Source: Quadrisphaera sp. RL12-1S
GTDB lineage: Bacteria; Actinomycetota; Actinomycetes; Actinomycetales; Quadrisphaeraceae
NCBI RefSeq assembly: GCF_014270065.1
Contig: NZ_JACNME010000005.1
Span: 186,001-250,000, forward strand
Reading direction: 5' to 3'
DNA: 64,000 bases
Position numbers and translations under genes: made by a program. Shown in pieces: positions 17,785 to 25,982 of the stretch; position 1 is the first letter of the stretch; each line of letters begins with the position of its first letter. The notes under the pieces were generated by a model. That model did not search any database. It had not been told where the DNA came from and saw nothing but the letters and a program-made list of their open reading frames with translations.

Positions 17785-18376
17785 GCCTCACCGCTGACCT
17801 GCGCCTCGGCGTAGAAAACGGCGGGTGACCTGCGAGGACGGCTCCCATCGTCTTCCGGCGTCACCCGCCGTTTGTCGTCCTCTTGTGTAGGTGGTGGGTA
17901 CTGGGGCTGTCCCGAAGCACAGCGGGACAGGCAGGGGCATGCCCCCGCGTTCGAGCGCTGAGCGGCGAGATGCTGGCCGAACGCCACCACCACGAACACC
18001 TCGCCGCCGCCGCCTCGCACCGACGTGGCGAGCGCTACGACGGTCCCGACGTCCACGCCCACGTCGTCGCCATCGACAACAACTCCAACGCCTTCGTCCA
18101 GCGCCTCCGCCACGCACTCCGAGCTGACCTACGCACAGCCGCTGCCGGCGCTCCCATCGACGTTCCGGAGACGGTGGTTGTGGGACGGCCCTCCACGAGG
18201 GCCGGCTCGATCTCACGCAGCGAGTGTCACTCGATCCCCGCCTGACTGATCAGAAGACTCGCCCGCAGGGTGCGCGATCTACAAGCCGTGCGATGTCAAG
18301 GTCGACTCCTGACGCTGCCCGCCCTGCGGTGCTCCCGTCACAACCACCGGCACCCCCTCCTGCGGAGCTCCCACCC
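17781..18376. other. Gene-poor stretch between glnA and the CWB2 gene
   Basis: It holds the glnA-side terminator (17816-17873) and a second hairpin: CTGTCCCG (17907-17914) with CGGGACAG (17923-17930). Open frames exist (for example one ending at 18245) but show poor codon use and no recognisable protein. This looks like the left flank of the inserted island. Confidence 0.5.
17816..17873 (+). terminator. glnA-side terminator hairpin
   Basis: Perfect 14-bp arms AAACGGCGGGTGAC (17816-17829) and its complement (17860-17873), with an inner 7-bp stem in the loop and a T-rich tail after it. The only classical-looking terminator in the region. Confidence 0.85.
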
Positions 18377-20527
18377 ATGCACCGTCATCCGGCGCTGACA
18401 CGCCTGCTCGTCTCAGCGGTCACCGTCACCGCCTCCTTCGTGGGCGTCTCGACGGTCGCGGCCGATCCAGCAGCAGCCGCCTCGTCGATCATCTTCGAAC
18501 GCGTCGCGGGGGCTGACCGGCTCGCCACGGCGGTGGCCTCCTCCAAGCTCACGTTCCCCCAGGGCGACGCCGACGGCGTCATCCTGGTCAACGGCTGGCG
18601 TCCAGCTGACGGCCTCGCGGCCGCCGGCCTGGCCGGAGCGAACAACGCCCCGATCCTGTTCACCAACAAGGACGACGTCCCCCTGCTGGTGCTGGACGAG
18701 ATCAAGCGCCTCGGCACCAAGAAGATCACCTTGGTCGGGGGCACAGGCGTCCTGGGCGCCAAGATCCCGGTCGACCTGCGCCAGGCAGGCCTCGACGTCA
18801 CGCGCATCGCCGGCGCCGATCGCTATCAGACGTCGGCGATCGTGGCCGCGGAGACCATCAAGGTGATCGAGGAGTCCGGTGGCCAGCCGCGCCTCGCCTT
18901 CGCCACCTCCGGCAGCGACATCGACTTCACACGGACGCTGCCGCTGGCATCGGTCGCCTACGAGCTGCGCGCCCCCATCCTGCTGGGCGACAGAGGGAAC
19001 AACCCCTACATCACCCACTCGATCGAAGGCGGCTCCATCAAGACCGCCGTCAACACCGAGGCCTACCGCGAGAACCTCCTGCGCACGGTGTCCACCCTGG
19101 GGGGCAGCAAGCCGATCGAGCTCAACCTGACGGCCGACCTGGGTCAGCAGGCAGTGGACCTGGCACGGTGGAAGACCGGTTTCACGAACAAGCCGGTGTC
19201 GAGCATCGCGCTGCTGGACTCACTGCGGCCCAGTACCGCTGACGCCCTCTCCTCAGCTCCCCTCCTAGGCAGATCCGGAGCCTCCGTGTTCTTCGCGGGG
19301 CTCCCCTCGACCCAGACCTACCTCAAGGCGAACGCGTCCGCGCTCACCGGTGCTAAGTGGGTCATCGGGGGTCCGGCCTCGGTCTCGGACCTCGTGGTGG
19401 CCGATGCAGCGCAAGCCGCGACACCACCACTGGTGATCGCGCCTCCGGTTGCTGCTCCGGACACCACGCCACCGGCGATCGTCTCCGCCGCCGTCGACGG
19501 TCCCCGACGAGTCACCGTCCGCATGAGCCGTCCGGTCACCGCACAGGGTGATGCGCTTGATGCGTCACAGTTCGCCTACAACCCCACGGGGTCGGTCCAG
19601 GGCCAGGTCCTCAACCCGATCCCGGGTGGTGCGGTCATCGGGCCTGATGACCGCACGTCCATCACCCTCACCTTTGCTAGCGACCTGGCCACCAGGAACA
19701 CCTCCACGCTCACCTACGCCGACAGCGACCCCGCCACGGACACCGGTGACGTCATCACCACCAGCGGGGTCCAGCTGGCTCCGCGGGTCCTGACAGGGGT
19801 GCTGGACCAGCAGCGCCCGTGGATCACCGGGGCGCGGGTCGTCAACGCTCGCACCGTTGAGCTCACCTTCTCCGAAGCCGTGGTGGGCTCGGGAGGCACC
19901 ACGCCCTCCATCACCCCTGGACTCTTCGGGTACGCGACCACCTCAGGGGGTGTGCGCACGCCGGCCACGGGCATCTCCGTCGATCCTGACGAATCTAGGA
20001 AGCTGCGTCTGCTGTGGGGCGCGGACACGGCGCTGGTCAACGCGACGGCGACCGACGCAGTCGCCTACGCGGATGCCACCCCCTCAGCGACGGCGGGCGA
20101 CGTGGTCGACCTCGCGGGCAACCAGCTCGCAGACGGTGCCCAGCGCAGCGTTGACGATGCCCGCTTCCCATCCATCACTCGTGCTCAGCTGATCAGCGAC
20201 GTGGCCAGCGACAACACGTGGTCCACGACGAACGACGTGCTGCGGCTGACGTTCTCCGAGCCGGTGCGTAGCGGGGCCAACGGCTCCCCGACACAGCAGG
20301 ACGTTCGAGACCTCCTCGGCGTCAACGGCATCACCTACAACGGGGGCTTCGTGCTGTACGAGAGGGACCCCTCCAACCCCACCGTCCTGATCCTCACCGT
20401 CCGCGCTCAGACGATGAGCTCCGGCCTGACTCGCGGCGCCTCGGTGCCCGGCGGTGTGACAGCGACGGTCTTCAACGACGACGGCAACTCCACCACCGCG
20501 GCGGCCCCGGGCGTGGTGCTGGAGTAG
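18377..20527 (+). CDS. Secreted cell wall-binding repeat (CWB2) protein with Ig-like domains
   Basis: A 716-residue exported protein. The ATG at 18377 opens a signal peptide (hydrophobic core about 8-25, Ala-rich cleavage region about 28-36). Residues of about 40-345 hold CWB2-type units (E-R-V-A-G-A-D-R-L-A-T-A, then I-A-G-A-D-R-Y-Q-T-S, and V-I-G-G-P-A-S-V), which anchor proteins to wall polymers. The rest has three Ig-like (SbsA/SwmB-type) segments with V-x-L-T-F-S-E-x-V motifs. Codon choice is less GC-extreme than its neighbours and it lies between the two copies of the glnA end, so transfer is likely. A surface adhesion or S-layer role is inferred. Confidence 0.85.
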   Translation: MHRHPALTRLLVSAVTVTASFVGVSTVAADPAAAASSIIFERVAGADRLATAVASSKLTFPQGDADGVILVNGWRPADGLAAAGLAGANNAPILFTNKDDVPLLVLDEIKRLGTKKITLVGGTGVLGAKIPVDLRQAGLDVTRIAGADRYQTSAIVAAETIKVIEESGGQPRLAFATSGSDIDFTRTLPLASVAYELRAPILLGDRGNNPYITHSIEGGSIKTAVNTEAYRENLLRTVSTLGGSKPIELNLTADLGQQAVDLARWKTGFTNKPVSSIALLDSLRPSTADALSSAPLLGRSGASVFFAGLPSTQTYLKANASALTGAKWVIGGPASVSDLVVADAAQAATPPLVIAPPVAAPDTTPPAIVSAAVDGPRRVTVRMSRPVTAQGDALDASQFAYNPTGSVQGQVLNPIPGGAVIGPDDRTSITLTFASDLATRNTSTLTYADSDPATDTGDVITTSGVQLAPRVLTGVLDQQRPWITGARVVNARTVELTFSEAVVGSGGTTPSITPGLFGYATTSGGVRTPATGISVDPDESRKLRLLWGADTALVNATATDAVAYADATPSATAGDVVDLAGNQLADGAQRSVDDARFPSITRAQLISDVASDNTWSTTNDVLRLTFSEPVRSGANGSPTQQDVRDLLGVNGITYNGGFVLYERDPSNPTVLILTVRAQTMSSGLTRGASVPGGVTATVFNDDGNSTTAAAPGVVLE

Positions 20528-20538
20528 GTCCCTCCCGT

Positions 20539-20575
20539 GGCTGGTGCACCTGTGCAGTGCGGAGGTGCACCAGCC
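20539..20575 (+). terminator. Terminator of the CWB2 gene
   Basis: Perfect 13-bp arms GGCTGGTGCACCT (20539-20551) and AGGTGCACCAGCC (20563-20575) with an 11-nt loop, 11 bp after the stop codon. Confidence 0.8.
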
Positions 20576-21233
20576 GTGGACTGCGGGGTCCGCGAGCTTC
20601 AAGAGCCTTGGGTCGGGGCGACGTCAGCTGCTTCGGCTGCGCCTGATCCAGGCGTGCGCGAGGAAGTCGGACATCTTGACCAGGTCACGGTCTGCCGACG
20701 ATCGCCGTGCTGCCCGTCCGACCAGCGACACGCTGACCATCGGGCTCAGGTGCTCAGCCGACGACTAGCGGCTCCGGCGGCTCATCACACACATCGTCAC
20801 CACCGCACGGACCCTCGCGGAGGTGAGCGAGGGGCCGGCGGCGTCTCAGCGCCCACCGCCGATCAGATCGCCGACGAGACCCGTCGGCCTCGCTAGGACG
20901 GGGCATCACCATCTCGACGCACGTCGGCCAGTACAAGCAGAAGACCGGTAGTTCGCAGTGTGCCTGCGGCACCGCTGCGAACGAAATACGCCTTGCTGGC
21001 GTGCGGCTCAGGACTGATCACAGTGCTCGCTGGATGATTGACAGCGGGGAGGTCACTCAGAGTGACACCCGCGGCAAGAGCCCCGTGTCGTGGTCCACAG
21101 TGCCACCGGTCCCCATCTGGTCCTCAACGCAGCCGAGAACACCTGTTCAGAGCCAACGGCGACCAACGGCAGCTGCGCAGCTCGAGGACCACGTCGGCAC
21201 ATCTGCGCTGCTCAGCGGCCTGCTCCTGAGCTG

Positions 21234-21259
21234 CGAGATGTACTACGACACGTGATCCA
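21234..21259 (+). repeat. Putative attR: second copy of the glnA 3'-end repeat
   Basis: It matches 17759-17784 at 24 of 26 positions (TC versus CG after the 17-nt core). In frame it reads C-E-M-Y-Y-D-T-stop, against F-E-M-Y-Y-D-I-stop in glnA. The interval between the copies is about 3.45 kb. Confidence 0.6.
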
Positions 21260-21350
21260 TCAGGTCCCTCGAGCCCGCGGTGCCGGGGCGGCTCGCGGCG
21301 GTTACCGTGGTGCTGATGGACATCGAGGGCGCGGTGGCAGGCGGCCTCCC

Positions 21351-22298
21351 GTGAAGTTCGGCCGCCACAGAGCACGACGCGGCGCTCCCGCGCCGGAGGT
21401 CACCGTCCAGGCGCCATCCGCGGTCGACGGTGCGGCCCAGGCCGGGCGCACGCTGAGCGGGCCCGGGTTCGGGGGCGCACGCGCCCACGGGGTGGTCCTG
21501 ACCCGTGACGGCTGGCCGCTGCCCGCCGCCACGGTGACCCTGCTCGCCATCGAGGGCGCCGGCAGCGCGCGCGCCACCAGCGCCTCGGACGGCAGGTTCG
21601 TCCTCACCGACCTCGAGCCCGGCCCCGCCACGCTGCTGGTGGCCTGCGCCGGGCACGAGCCCTTCGCCAGCACCGTGGTGGTGCACTCCCCGAGCGCCAC
21701 CAGGCCCGAGGAGGTGGTCGTCGACCTCGGTGAGCTCCGCCTGAACCGCGTGGGCGCTGCCGACCTGCCCCCCGCCGGGCGCTGGAAGATCGACCCCGAC
21801 CACACCTCCCTGACGGCCACCGCCCACCACCTCGGCCTCTCCGCGGTCACCGGGCGCCTCTCCGTCCTGGAGGGGTCCATCGACGTGGCGGAGCCCTTCA
21901 CCGGCTCCTCGGTGCTGGTGCGCATCGACGCGGCCAGCGTCGACACCGGCGTCCGGGCCCGGGACGAGCACCTGCGCAGCGCCGACTTCCTCGACGTCGA
22001 GCAGCACCCGTTTATCACCTACGAGGGGCGGGGCCTGCTGCCCGACGGCGCCGGGGGGTGGCAGCTGGACGGCCAGCTGGTGCTCAACGGCACCGCCCGC
22101 CGGGTGCCGCTGGCGCTGCGGTGCACCGGCACCGGCACCGACCCGTGGGGCGGCCACCGGGTCGCCTTCCAGGCCACCGCCCAGCTGAGCCGCAACGACT
22201 TCGCCATGAAGTGGAAGGAGACGTTCGGCCTGGGCGTGGCCATCTTCGGGACCACGCTGCGGGTCACGATCGACCTCGAAGCCGTCCGCGAGACCTGA
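21351..22298 (+). CDS. YceI-family protein with N-terminal carboxypeptidase-regulatory-like domain
   Basis: A 315-residue protein of two parts. Residues of about 45-120 form a beta-sandwich like the CarboxypepD_reg group (G-V-V-L-T-R-D-G-W-P-L-P-x-A-x-V-T-L, then D-G-R-F-V-L-T-D-L). Residues of about 140-312 are a YceI lipocalin-like domain (W-K-I-D-P-D-H-T-S-L, V-R-A-R-D-E-H-L-R-S-A-D-F-L-D-V-E-Q-H-P, final I-F-G-T-T-L-R-V-T-I-D). YceI binds polyisoprenoids. The GTG at 21351 is the only start before the conserved part; no signal peptide is visible. It is the first normal gene right of the island. Confidence 0.82.
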   Translation: MKFGRHRARRGAPAPEVTVQAPSAVDGAAQAGRTLSGPGFGGARAHGVVLTRDGWPLPAATVTLLAIEGAGSARATSASDGRFVLTDLEPGPATLLVACAGHEPFASTVVVHSPSATRPEEVVVDLGELRLNRVGAADLPPAGRWKIDPDHTSLTATAHHLGLSAVTGRLSVLEGSIDVAEPFTGSSVLVRIDAASVDTGVRARDEHLRSADFLDVEQHPFITYEGRGLLPDGAGGWQLDGQLVLNGTARRVPLALRCTGTGTDPWGGHRVAFQATAQLSRNDFAMKWKETFGLGVAIFGTTLRVTIDLEAVRET

Positions 22299-22326
22299 CC
22301 CGCCGCCACGAAGGAGCACTCCGCCC

Positions 22327-22968
22327 GTGTCCTCACCCCGCCGCGCCCTCGTCGTCGTCGACGTCCAGCTCGACTACGCCAGCGGTCCGCTGCAGATCCA
22401 GCACCCTCCGCTGGAGGAGTCGGTCCCGCAGGTGGTGCGCGCGCTCGACGCCGCCGCGCAGGCCCGGGTGCCGGTGGTCGTGGTGCAGCACGACTCCGGC
22501 GAAGGCGCTCCGGTCTTCGACCCGACGCAGCCCGGCTTCGCCCTCCACCCCGACGTCGAGGCGCACCGCCGCGACGACTGGTGGTCCGTGACCAAGCGGT
22601 TCGGCAGCGTCTTCGCGGGCACGGGCCTCGCTGAGCGGCTGCGCGAGCAGGGCGTGGACACGGTGGCGCTGGTCGGCTTCATGACCAACAACTGCATCCT
22701 CGCCTCGGCCGTGGAGGCCGAGGGGCTGGGGTTCGCCGTGGAGGTGCTGCGCGACGCGACGGGCGCCGTCCACCTGGCCAACGACGCCGGCGCGGTGGAC
22801 GCCGAGACGCTGCACCGCACGCTGATGGCGCTGCTGCACTCGAACTTCGCGAGCGTCACGGACACCGCGTCCTGGGTCGCCTCGCTCGACGGCGCGGAGC
22901 TCGCGAGCGGCAGCGACCTCGTCTCCTCCGCGACGGCCGGCGCGGAGGCCGCGGCGTCCGCCTCCTGA
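22327..22968 (+). CDS. Cysteine hydrolase, isochorismatase family
   Basis: A 213-residue isochorismatase-like hydrolase. The catalytic triad is visible: Asp in V-V-V-D-V-Q (about 11), Lys in V-T-K-R-F-G-S (about 89) and Cys in M-T-N-N-C-I (about 122). Members hydrolyse nicotinamide, N-carbamoyl compounds or similar; the exact substrate is unknown. AAGGAG at 22310-22315 sets the GTG start. It follows the YceI gene by 28 bp. Confidence 0.88.
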   Translation: MSSPRRALVVVDVQLDYASGPLQIQHPPLEESVPQVVRALDAAAQARVPVVVVQHDSGEGAPVFDPTQPGFALHPDVEAHRRDDWWSVTKRFGSVFAGTGLAERLREQGVDTVALVGFMTNNCILASAVEAEGLGFAVEVLRDATGAVHLANDAGAVDAETLHRTLMALLHSNFASVTDTASWVASLDGAELASGSDLVSSATAGAEAAASAS

Positions 22969-23086
22969 GCCAGGGGACCGGGGACCTGAGCCGGGCTGTG
23001 GCTGCTCGCGACCGCCGGTCACCCGGTCGGCGGTCGCGCCGGGGAGCGCCTCCCGCGCGGTGGACAGCCTCTCCTACCCTCGTGAC

Positions 23087-23515
23087 GTGCCTGCTGGGAC
23101 GGCCGTCATCGCGCTCCTCGTCGTCGTCGTCGTGACGCTGCTGCTCGGCGCCGTGCTGCGCCGCCGCACCGGTCGCGCCCGGACCGCCACCGGGGACGCC
23201 CACGACCTCGCCCCGGCAGCGGACTACGGCGACCGCGCCACCCTCGTGCTGTTCTCCACGCCCACGTGCGCCCGCTGCCCCGCCACCGCCCGGCAGCTGG
23301 ACCGGCTCGCGCAGGCCCACCCCGGCGTGGCGCGCCTCGACGTCGACCTCACCCGGCGGCCCGAGCTGGCCAGCCGCTTCTCCGTGGCCCAGACCCCGAC
23401 CGTGCTGGTGGTGGACGCCTCCCGCACGGTGCGCACCCGCTTCGGCGGGCCGCCTCGCCCCGCCGACGTCTCGGCGTCGCTGATCGCCGTCCTGGAGGAG
23501 ACCGCCCGTGCATGA
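23087..23515 (+). CDS. Membrane-anchored thioredoxin-fold protein
   Basis: A 142-residue protein: one N-terminal membrane helix (about 6-24), a basic linker, then a thioredoxin fold with F-S-T-P-T-C-A-R-C-P (CxxC) and the cis-Pro block A-Q-T-P-T-V-L-V-V-D. It probably acts in thiol exchange at the membrane. TACCCT (23075-23080) ends 6 nt before the GTG at 23087, so I prefer this leaderless start over an in-frame GTG at 23060. It overlaps the DUF4395 gene by 8 bp. Confidence 0.85.
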   Translation: MPAGTAVIALLVVVVVTLLLGAVLRRRTGRARTATGDAHDLAPAADYGDRATLVLFSTPTCARCPATARQLDRLAQAHPGVARLDVDLTRRPELASRFSVAQTPTVLVVDASRTVRTRFGGPPRPADVSASLIAVLEETARA

Positions 23516-23984
23516 CGTCCAGGGAGTGGACCCTCGCTCCCCCCGCTTCGGAGCCGCCATCACCAGCGTGCTGCTGGCCGTGGCCCTGGTGCTCACCCTG
23601 ACCGAGGGCACGCAGGTGATCGGCGTGCTGCTGCTGGCGGCGCTGTCGGCGCTGTTCGCCTGGGGCGGCTTCGCGGGGATCCGCCGCCACCCCTACGCCG
23701 CCCTGTTCCGCCGGTGGGTGCGCCCCCGCCTGGCTCCCCCGGGGGAGCTGGAGGACCCGGCGCCGCCGACGTTCGCCCAGCGGGTGGGCCTGGTGATCAC
23801 CGCCGCCGGCGTGGTCCTGGCCGTGGTCGGCGTGCCCTTCGCGGCGGCGGTGGCGGCGGCGCTGGCCCTGGTGGCCGCGCTGCTCAACGCCGTCTTCGAC
23901 GTCTGCCTGGGCTGCCTGCTCTACGTGTGGCTGGTGCGCACCGGCCTGGCCCGCCCCGGCGGACGGACGCTCAGCCGCCCCTGA
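23508..23984 (+). CDS. DUF4395 membrane protein
   Basis: A 158-residue protein with four predicted helices (about 18-34, 37-55, 95-125, 128-146). The D-V-C-L-G-C motif in the last helix is the hallmark Cys pair of DUF4395. The GTG at 23508 overlaps the thioredoxin gene. The pairing with a membrane thioredoxin, here and in related bacteria, suggests a shared redox role, but none is established. Confidence 0.87.
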   Translation: MHDVQGVDPRSPRFGAAITSVLLAVALVLTLTEGTQVIGVLLLAALSALFAWGGFAGIRRHPYAALFRRWVRPRLAPPGELEDPAPPTFAQRVGLVITAAGVVLAVVGVPFAAAVAAALALVAALLNAVFDVCLGCLLYVWLVRTGLARPGGRTLSRP

Positions 23985-24110
23985 CCCGGGGTGTCACGCT
24001 GCGTCACTCCTCGACCACGAGCAGGTGGTGGTGCACCACCTGGCGCAGCGCTGACCTGTGGGGCCGCACCACCGCTCCCGATCATCCGTCGCTCTGGGTA
24101 GCGTCACGGG

Positions 24111-24434
24111 GTGCCCGAACGCCCCACGGCGCCGCGACGAGCCCCGGTGAGCGCCGTCCTCGTGGTGCTGCTGGCGGTGCTCGCGGCGGTCCTGGCGCCG
24201 GGCGCCGCAGCACGGGATCTGACGACGCCGGCGACCACGAGCGCCGCCCCCGCGCTGTGCGCTCAGGACGCGCAGGCGGCGCCGTCGACGTCCCCGTCAG
24301 CCGGGGACGACCTCCCGGACGGCGTGACCAGCGCGGCTGCGCCCAGAACGGTCGAGAGCGCTGCCCTCGTGACGCAGCACCCGGGCTCCCCGGGCCCGGT
24401 GGGCACCCGGGCGCCCCTCACCGTCCCCGACTGA
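24111..24434 (+). CDS. Small secreted hypothetical protein
   Basis: A 107-residue protein with a signal peptide (hydrophobic core about 13-30, A-P-G-A-A-A cleavage region), then a low-complexity Ala/Pro/Ser/Thr tail with a single Cys. TAGCGT (24099-24104) lies 6 nt before the GTG, supporting a leaderless mRNA and a real gene. No domain is recognised. It is not obviously linked to either neighbour. Confidence 0.55.
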   Translation: MPERPTAPRRAPVSAVLVVLLAVLAAVLAPGAAARDLTTPATTSAAPALCAQDAQAAPSTSPSAGDDLPDGVTSAAAPRTVESAALVTQHPGSPGPVGTRAPLTVPD

Positions 24435-24581
24435 GGGCGTCCCCCGACCGTCGCGCGCCTCCTCACCCGCCGCTGCTGACCTCGCTGGCGCCGGGTGCTC
24501 CGCTCCCCCTTCCCCGACCACGCCCCCGCGGTGATCGAGCCCAGGTCCCGCGCGCTGCTGCACCATCCCCCGAGGTGACCC

Positions 24582-25343
24582 GTGTCCACTGCTCCCACCG
24601 CCCCCGCCCGCCCCTCCGCCACGGCCCCCGAGCACCACGTGGTGGTGGTCCGTCCCCTCGTCGAGGCGGACCTCGCCGCGTCCAGCGCCCTGCACGCCCT
24701 CACTCCCCCGTCGGCTGCCCTGGACGTGCCCGCGGCGCTCGGCGCCGGCTTCCTGCGTGCCTGGCACCTCGCCCACCTGTCTCCCCCGCACGCCGTGGCC
24801 CTCGTGGCGGAGCAGGTCGACGACGACGACGCCGCCACGCGCGGCGCCCGGCCGCGGATCGCCGGTGTCCTGCTGGGGGTGCTCGACGGCTCGGCCCACC
24901 GCGAGCACCTGCTGCGCGAGTGGGGGCCCCGGCTCATCGGTGCCGCGGTCTCAGCCGTCCCGTCCCGGGGTGCGCTGCGGGCCCTGCCGGGGGTGCTGCG
25001 GCACCACGGCGGTCCCGTGGTCCAGGCGGTGACGCTGCTGCCGACCCGCGGTGGGACCGCGGCCCGGGTGCGGCGGGCCGAGACCGCCGCACGGGCCGGG
25101 CAGCGGTCGGCGGTGCTCGAGGCCCTGGTGGTCGAGCCGTCGCTGCGCGGCGCCGGCGTCGGGAGCCAGCTGCTCGGCGCGCTGGCAGCACACGCTGCTG
25201 GTGCCGGGCTGGACCGCGTCGAAGCGCGCGTGCCCTGGGGCACCGGCGTCGAGGGGTTCTTCACCGCGTGCGGCTGGACGGCGTCGACCACGCGTCCCGG
25301 TCCCCGCGGTGGCTTCGAGACCCGGGTCCACCGGGACCTCTGA
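24582..25343 (+). CDS. GNAT-family acetyltransferase
   Basis: A 253-residue protein with a GNAT fold in its C-terminal half: L-E-A-L-V-V-E-P-S-L-R-G-A-G-V-G-S-Q-L-L (about 182-201) holds the acetyl-CoA pyrophosphate loop. A longer N-terminal half with V-V-V-R-P-L-V-E-A-D-L starts the fold. GAGGTGA (24572-24578) sets the GTG start. Substrate unknown. It precedes a second, unrelated GNAT gene. Confidence 0.82.
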   Translation: MSTAPTAPARPSATAPEHHVVVVRPLVEADLAASSALHALTPPSAALDVPAALGAGFLRAWHLAHLSPPHAVALVAEQVDDDDAATRGARPRIAGVLLGVLDGSAHREHLLREWGPRLIGAAVSAVPSRGALRALPGVLRHHGGPVVQAVTLLPTRGGTAARVRRAETAARAGQRSAVLEALVVEPSLRGAGVGSQLLGALAAHAAGAGLDRVEARVPWGTGVEGFFTACGWTASTTRPGPRGGFETRVHRDL

Positions 25344-25406
25344 CGCCTCGCGCCCCACCCCCGGAAACCCGTGGCGCCGGGGACCCGCGGGGGTAGACCC
25401 TCAGGC

Positions 25407-25844
25407 GTGATCGACTCGCACCAAACCGCAGACCTGGCGTGGCGCGCACCCGTCACTGACGAGGAGCTCGTCACCCTCACCCTCGCCCACGGCGGCGCTG
25501 CCTCGCCGGGGTGGTGGGACCGGGTGCACCCGCACTCGCTGGGCTGGGTGACCGCCCGTGACGGCTCCGGTGAGCTGGTCGGCTTCGTCAACGTCGCCTG
25601 GGACGGCGCTGACCACGCCTTCCTCGTCGACACCAAGACCCATCCGCGGCTGCAGCGGCGAGGCCTCGGCACGGAGGTGGTCCGCCAGGCGGTCGTGCAG
25701 GCCAGGAACGCCGGGTGCGAGTGGCTCTTCGTGGACTTCGAGCCGCACCTGGCGCCCTTCTACCTCGGCGCCTGCGGCTTCCGCACCACGGCAGCGGGCC
25801 TCGTGCACCTGCCCACCCTCGACGCAGGTGCCCGCCGCCCCTAG
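25407..25844 (+). CDS. GNAT-family acetyltransferase (short)
   Basis: A 145-residue single-domain GNAT protein with V-D-T-K-T-H-P-R-L-Q-R-R-G-L-G-T-E-V-V (about 71-89) as acetyl-CoA motif A and F-Y-L-G-A-C-G-F-R as motif B. TAGACC (25394-25399) lies 7 nt before the GTG at 25407, so I choose this over an upstream in-frame ATG at 25371. Substrate unknown. Confidence 0.82.
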   Translation: MIDSHQTADLAWRAPVTDEELVTLTLAHGGAASPGWWDRVHPHSLGWVTARDGSGELVGFVNVAWDGADHAFLVDTKTHPRLQRRGLGTEVVRQAVVQARNAGCEWLFVDFEPHLAPFYLGACGFRTTAAGLVHLPTLDAGARRP

Positions 25845-25982
25845 GCTGATCAGCAGAGCCCCAACTGTAGTCAGGACCGGCAGCGGACCCCGCTGCGCAG
25901 TCCTGGTGGAGTGGTCTCGCAGCGCGTGCCGCGAGTGGGCCGATGAACCCCGTCGGCCTCGCCATGCCTGGAGACACTCGCG

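Larger units (their letters stand above)
20528..21350. other. Gene-poor stretch right of the CWB2 gene
   Basis: About 820 bp with a terminator (20539-20575), a small inverted repeat GTCACT-cag-AGTGAC (21052-21066), and the second glnA-end repeat (21234-21259). Open frames here have irregular codon use and match nothing I know. No integrase, transposase or tRNA was seen. Base composition is less GC-rich than the flanks. Confidence 0.5.

Noticed and set aside
17883-18245. 120-codon frame between glnA and the CWB2 gene
   Set aside because: It starts inside a hairpin-rich stretch, has no ribosome binding site or -10, irregular codon use, and matches nothing I know.
20600-21240. Integrase or transposase remnants in the island
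   Set aside because: I translated the visible frames on both strands and saw no catalytic or fold motif; only a profile search could find a heavily decayed one.
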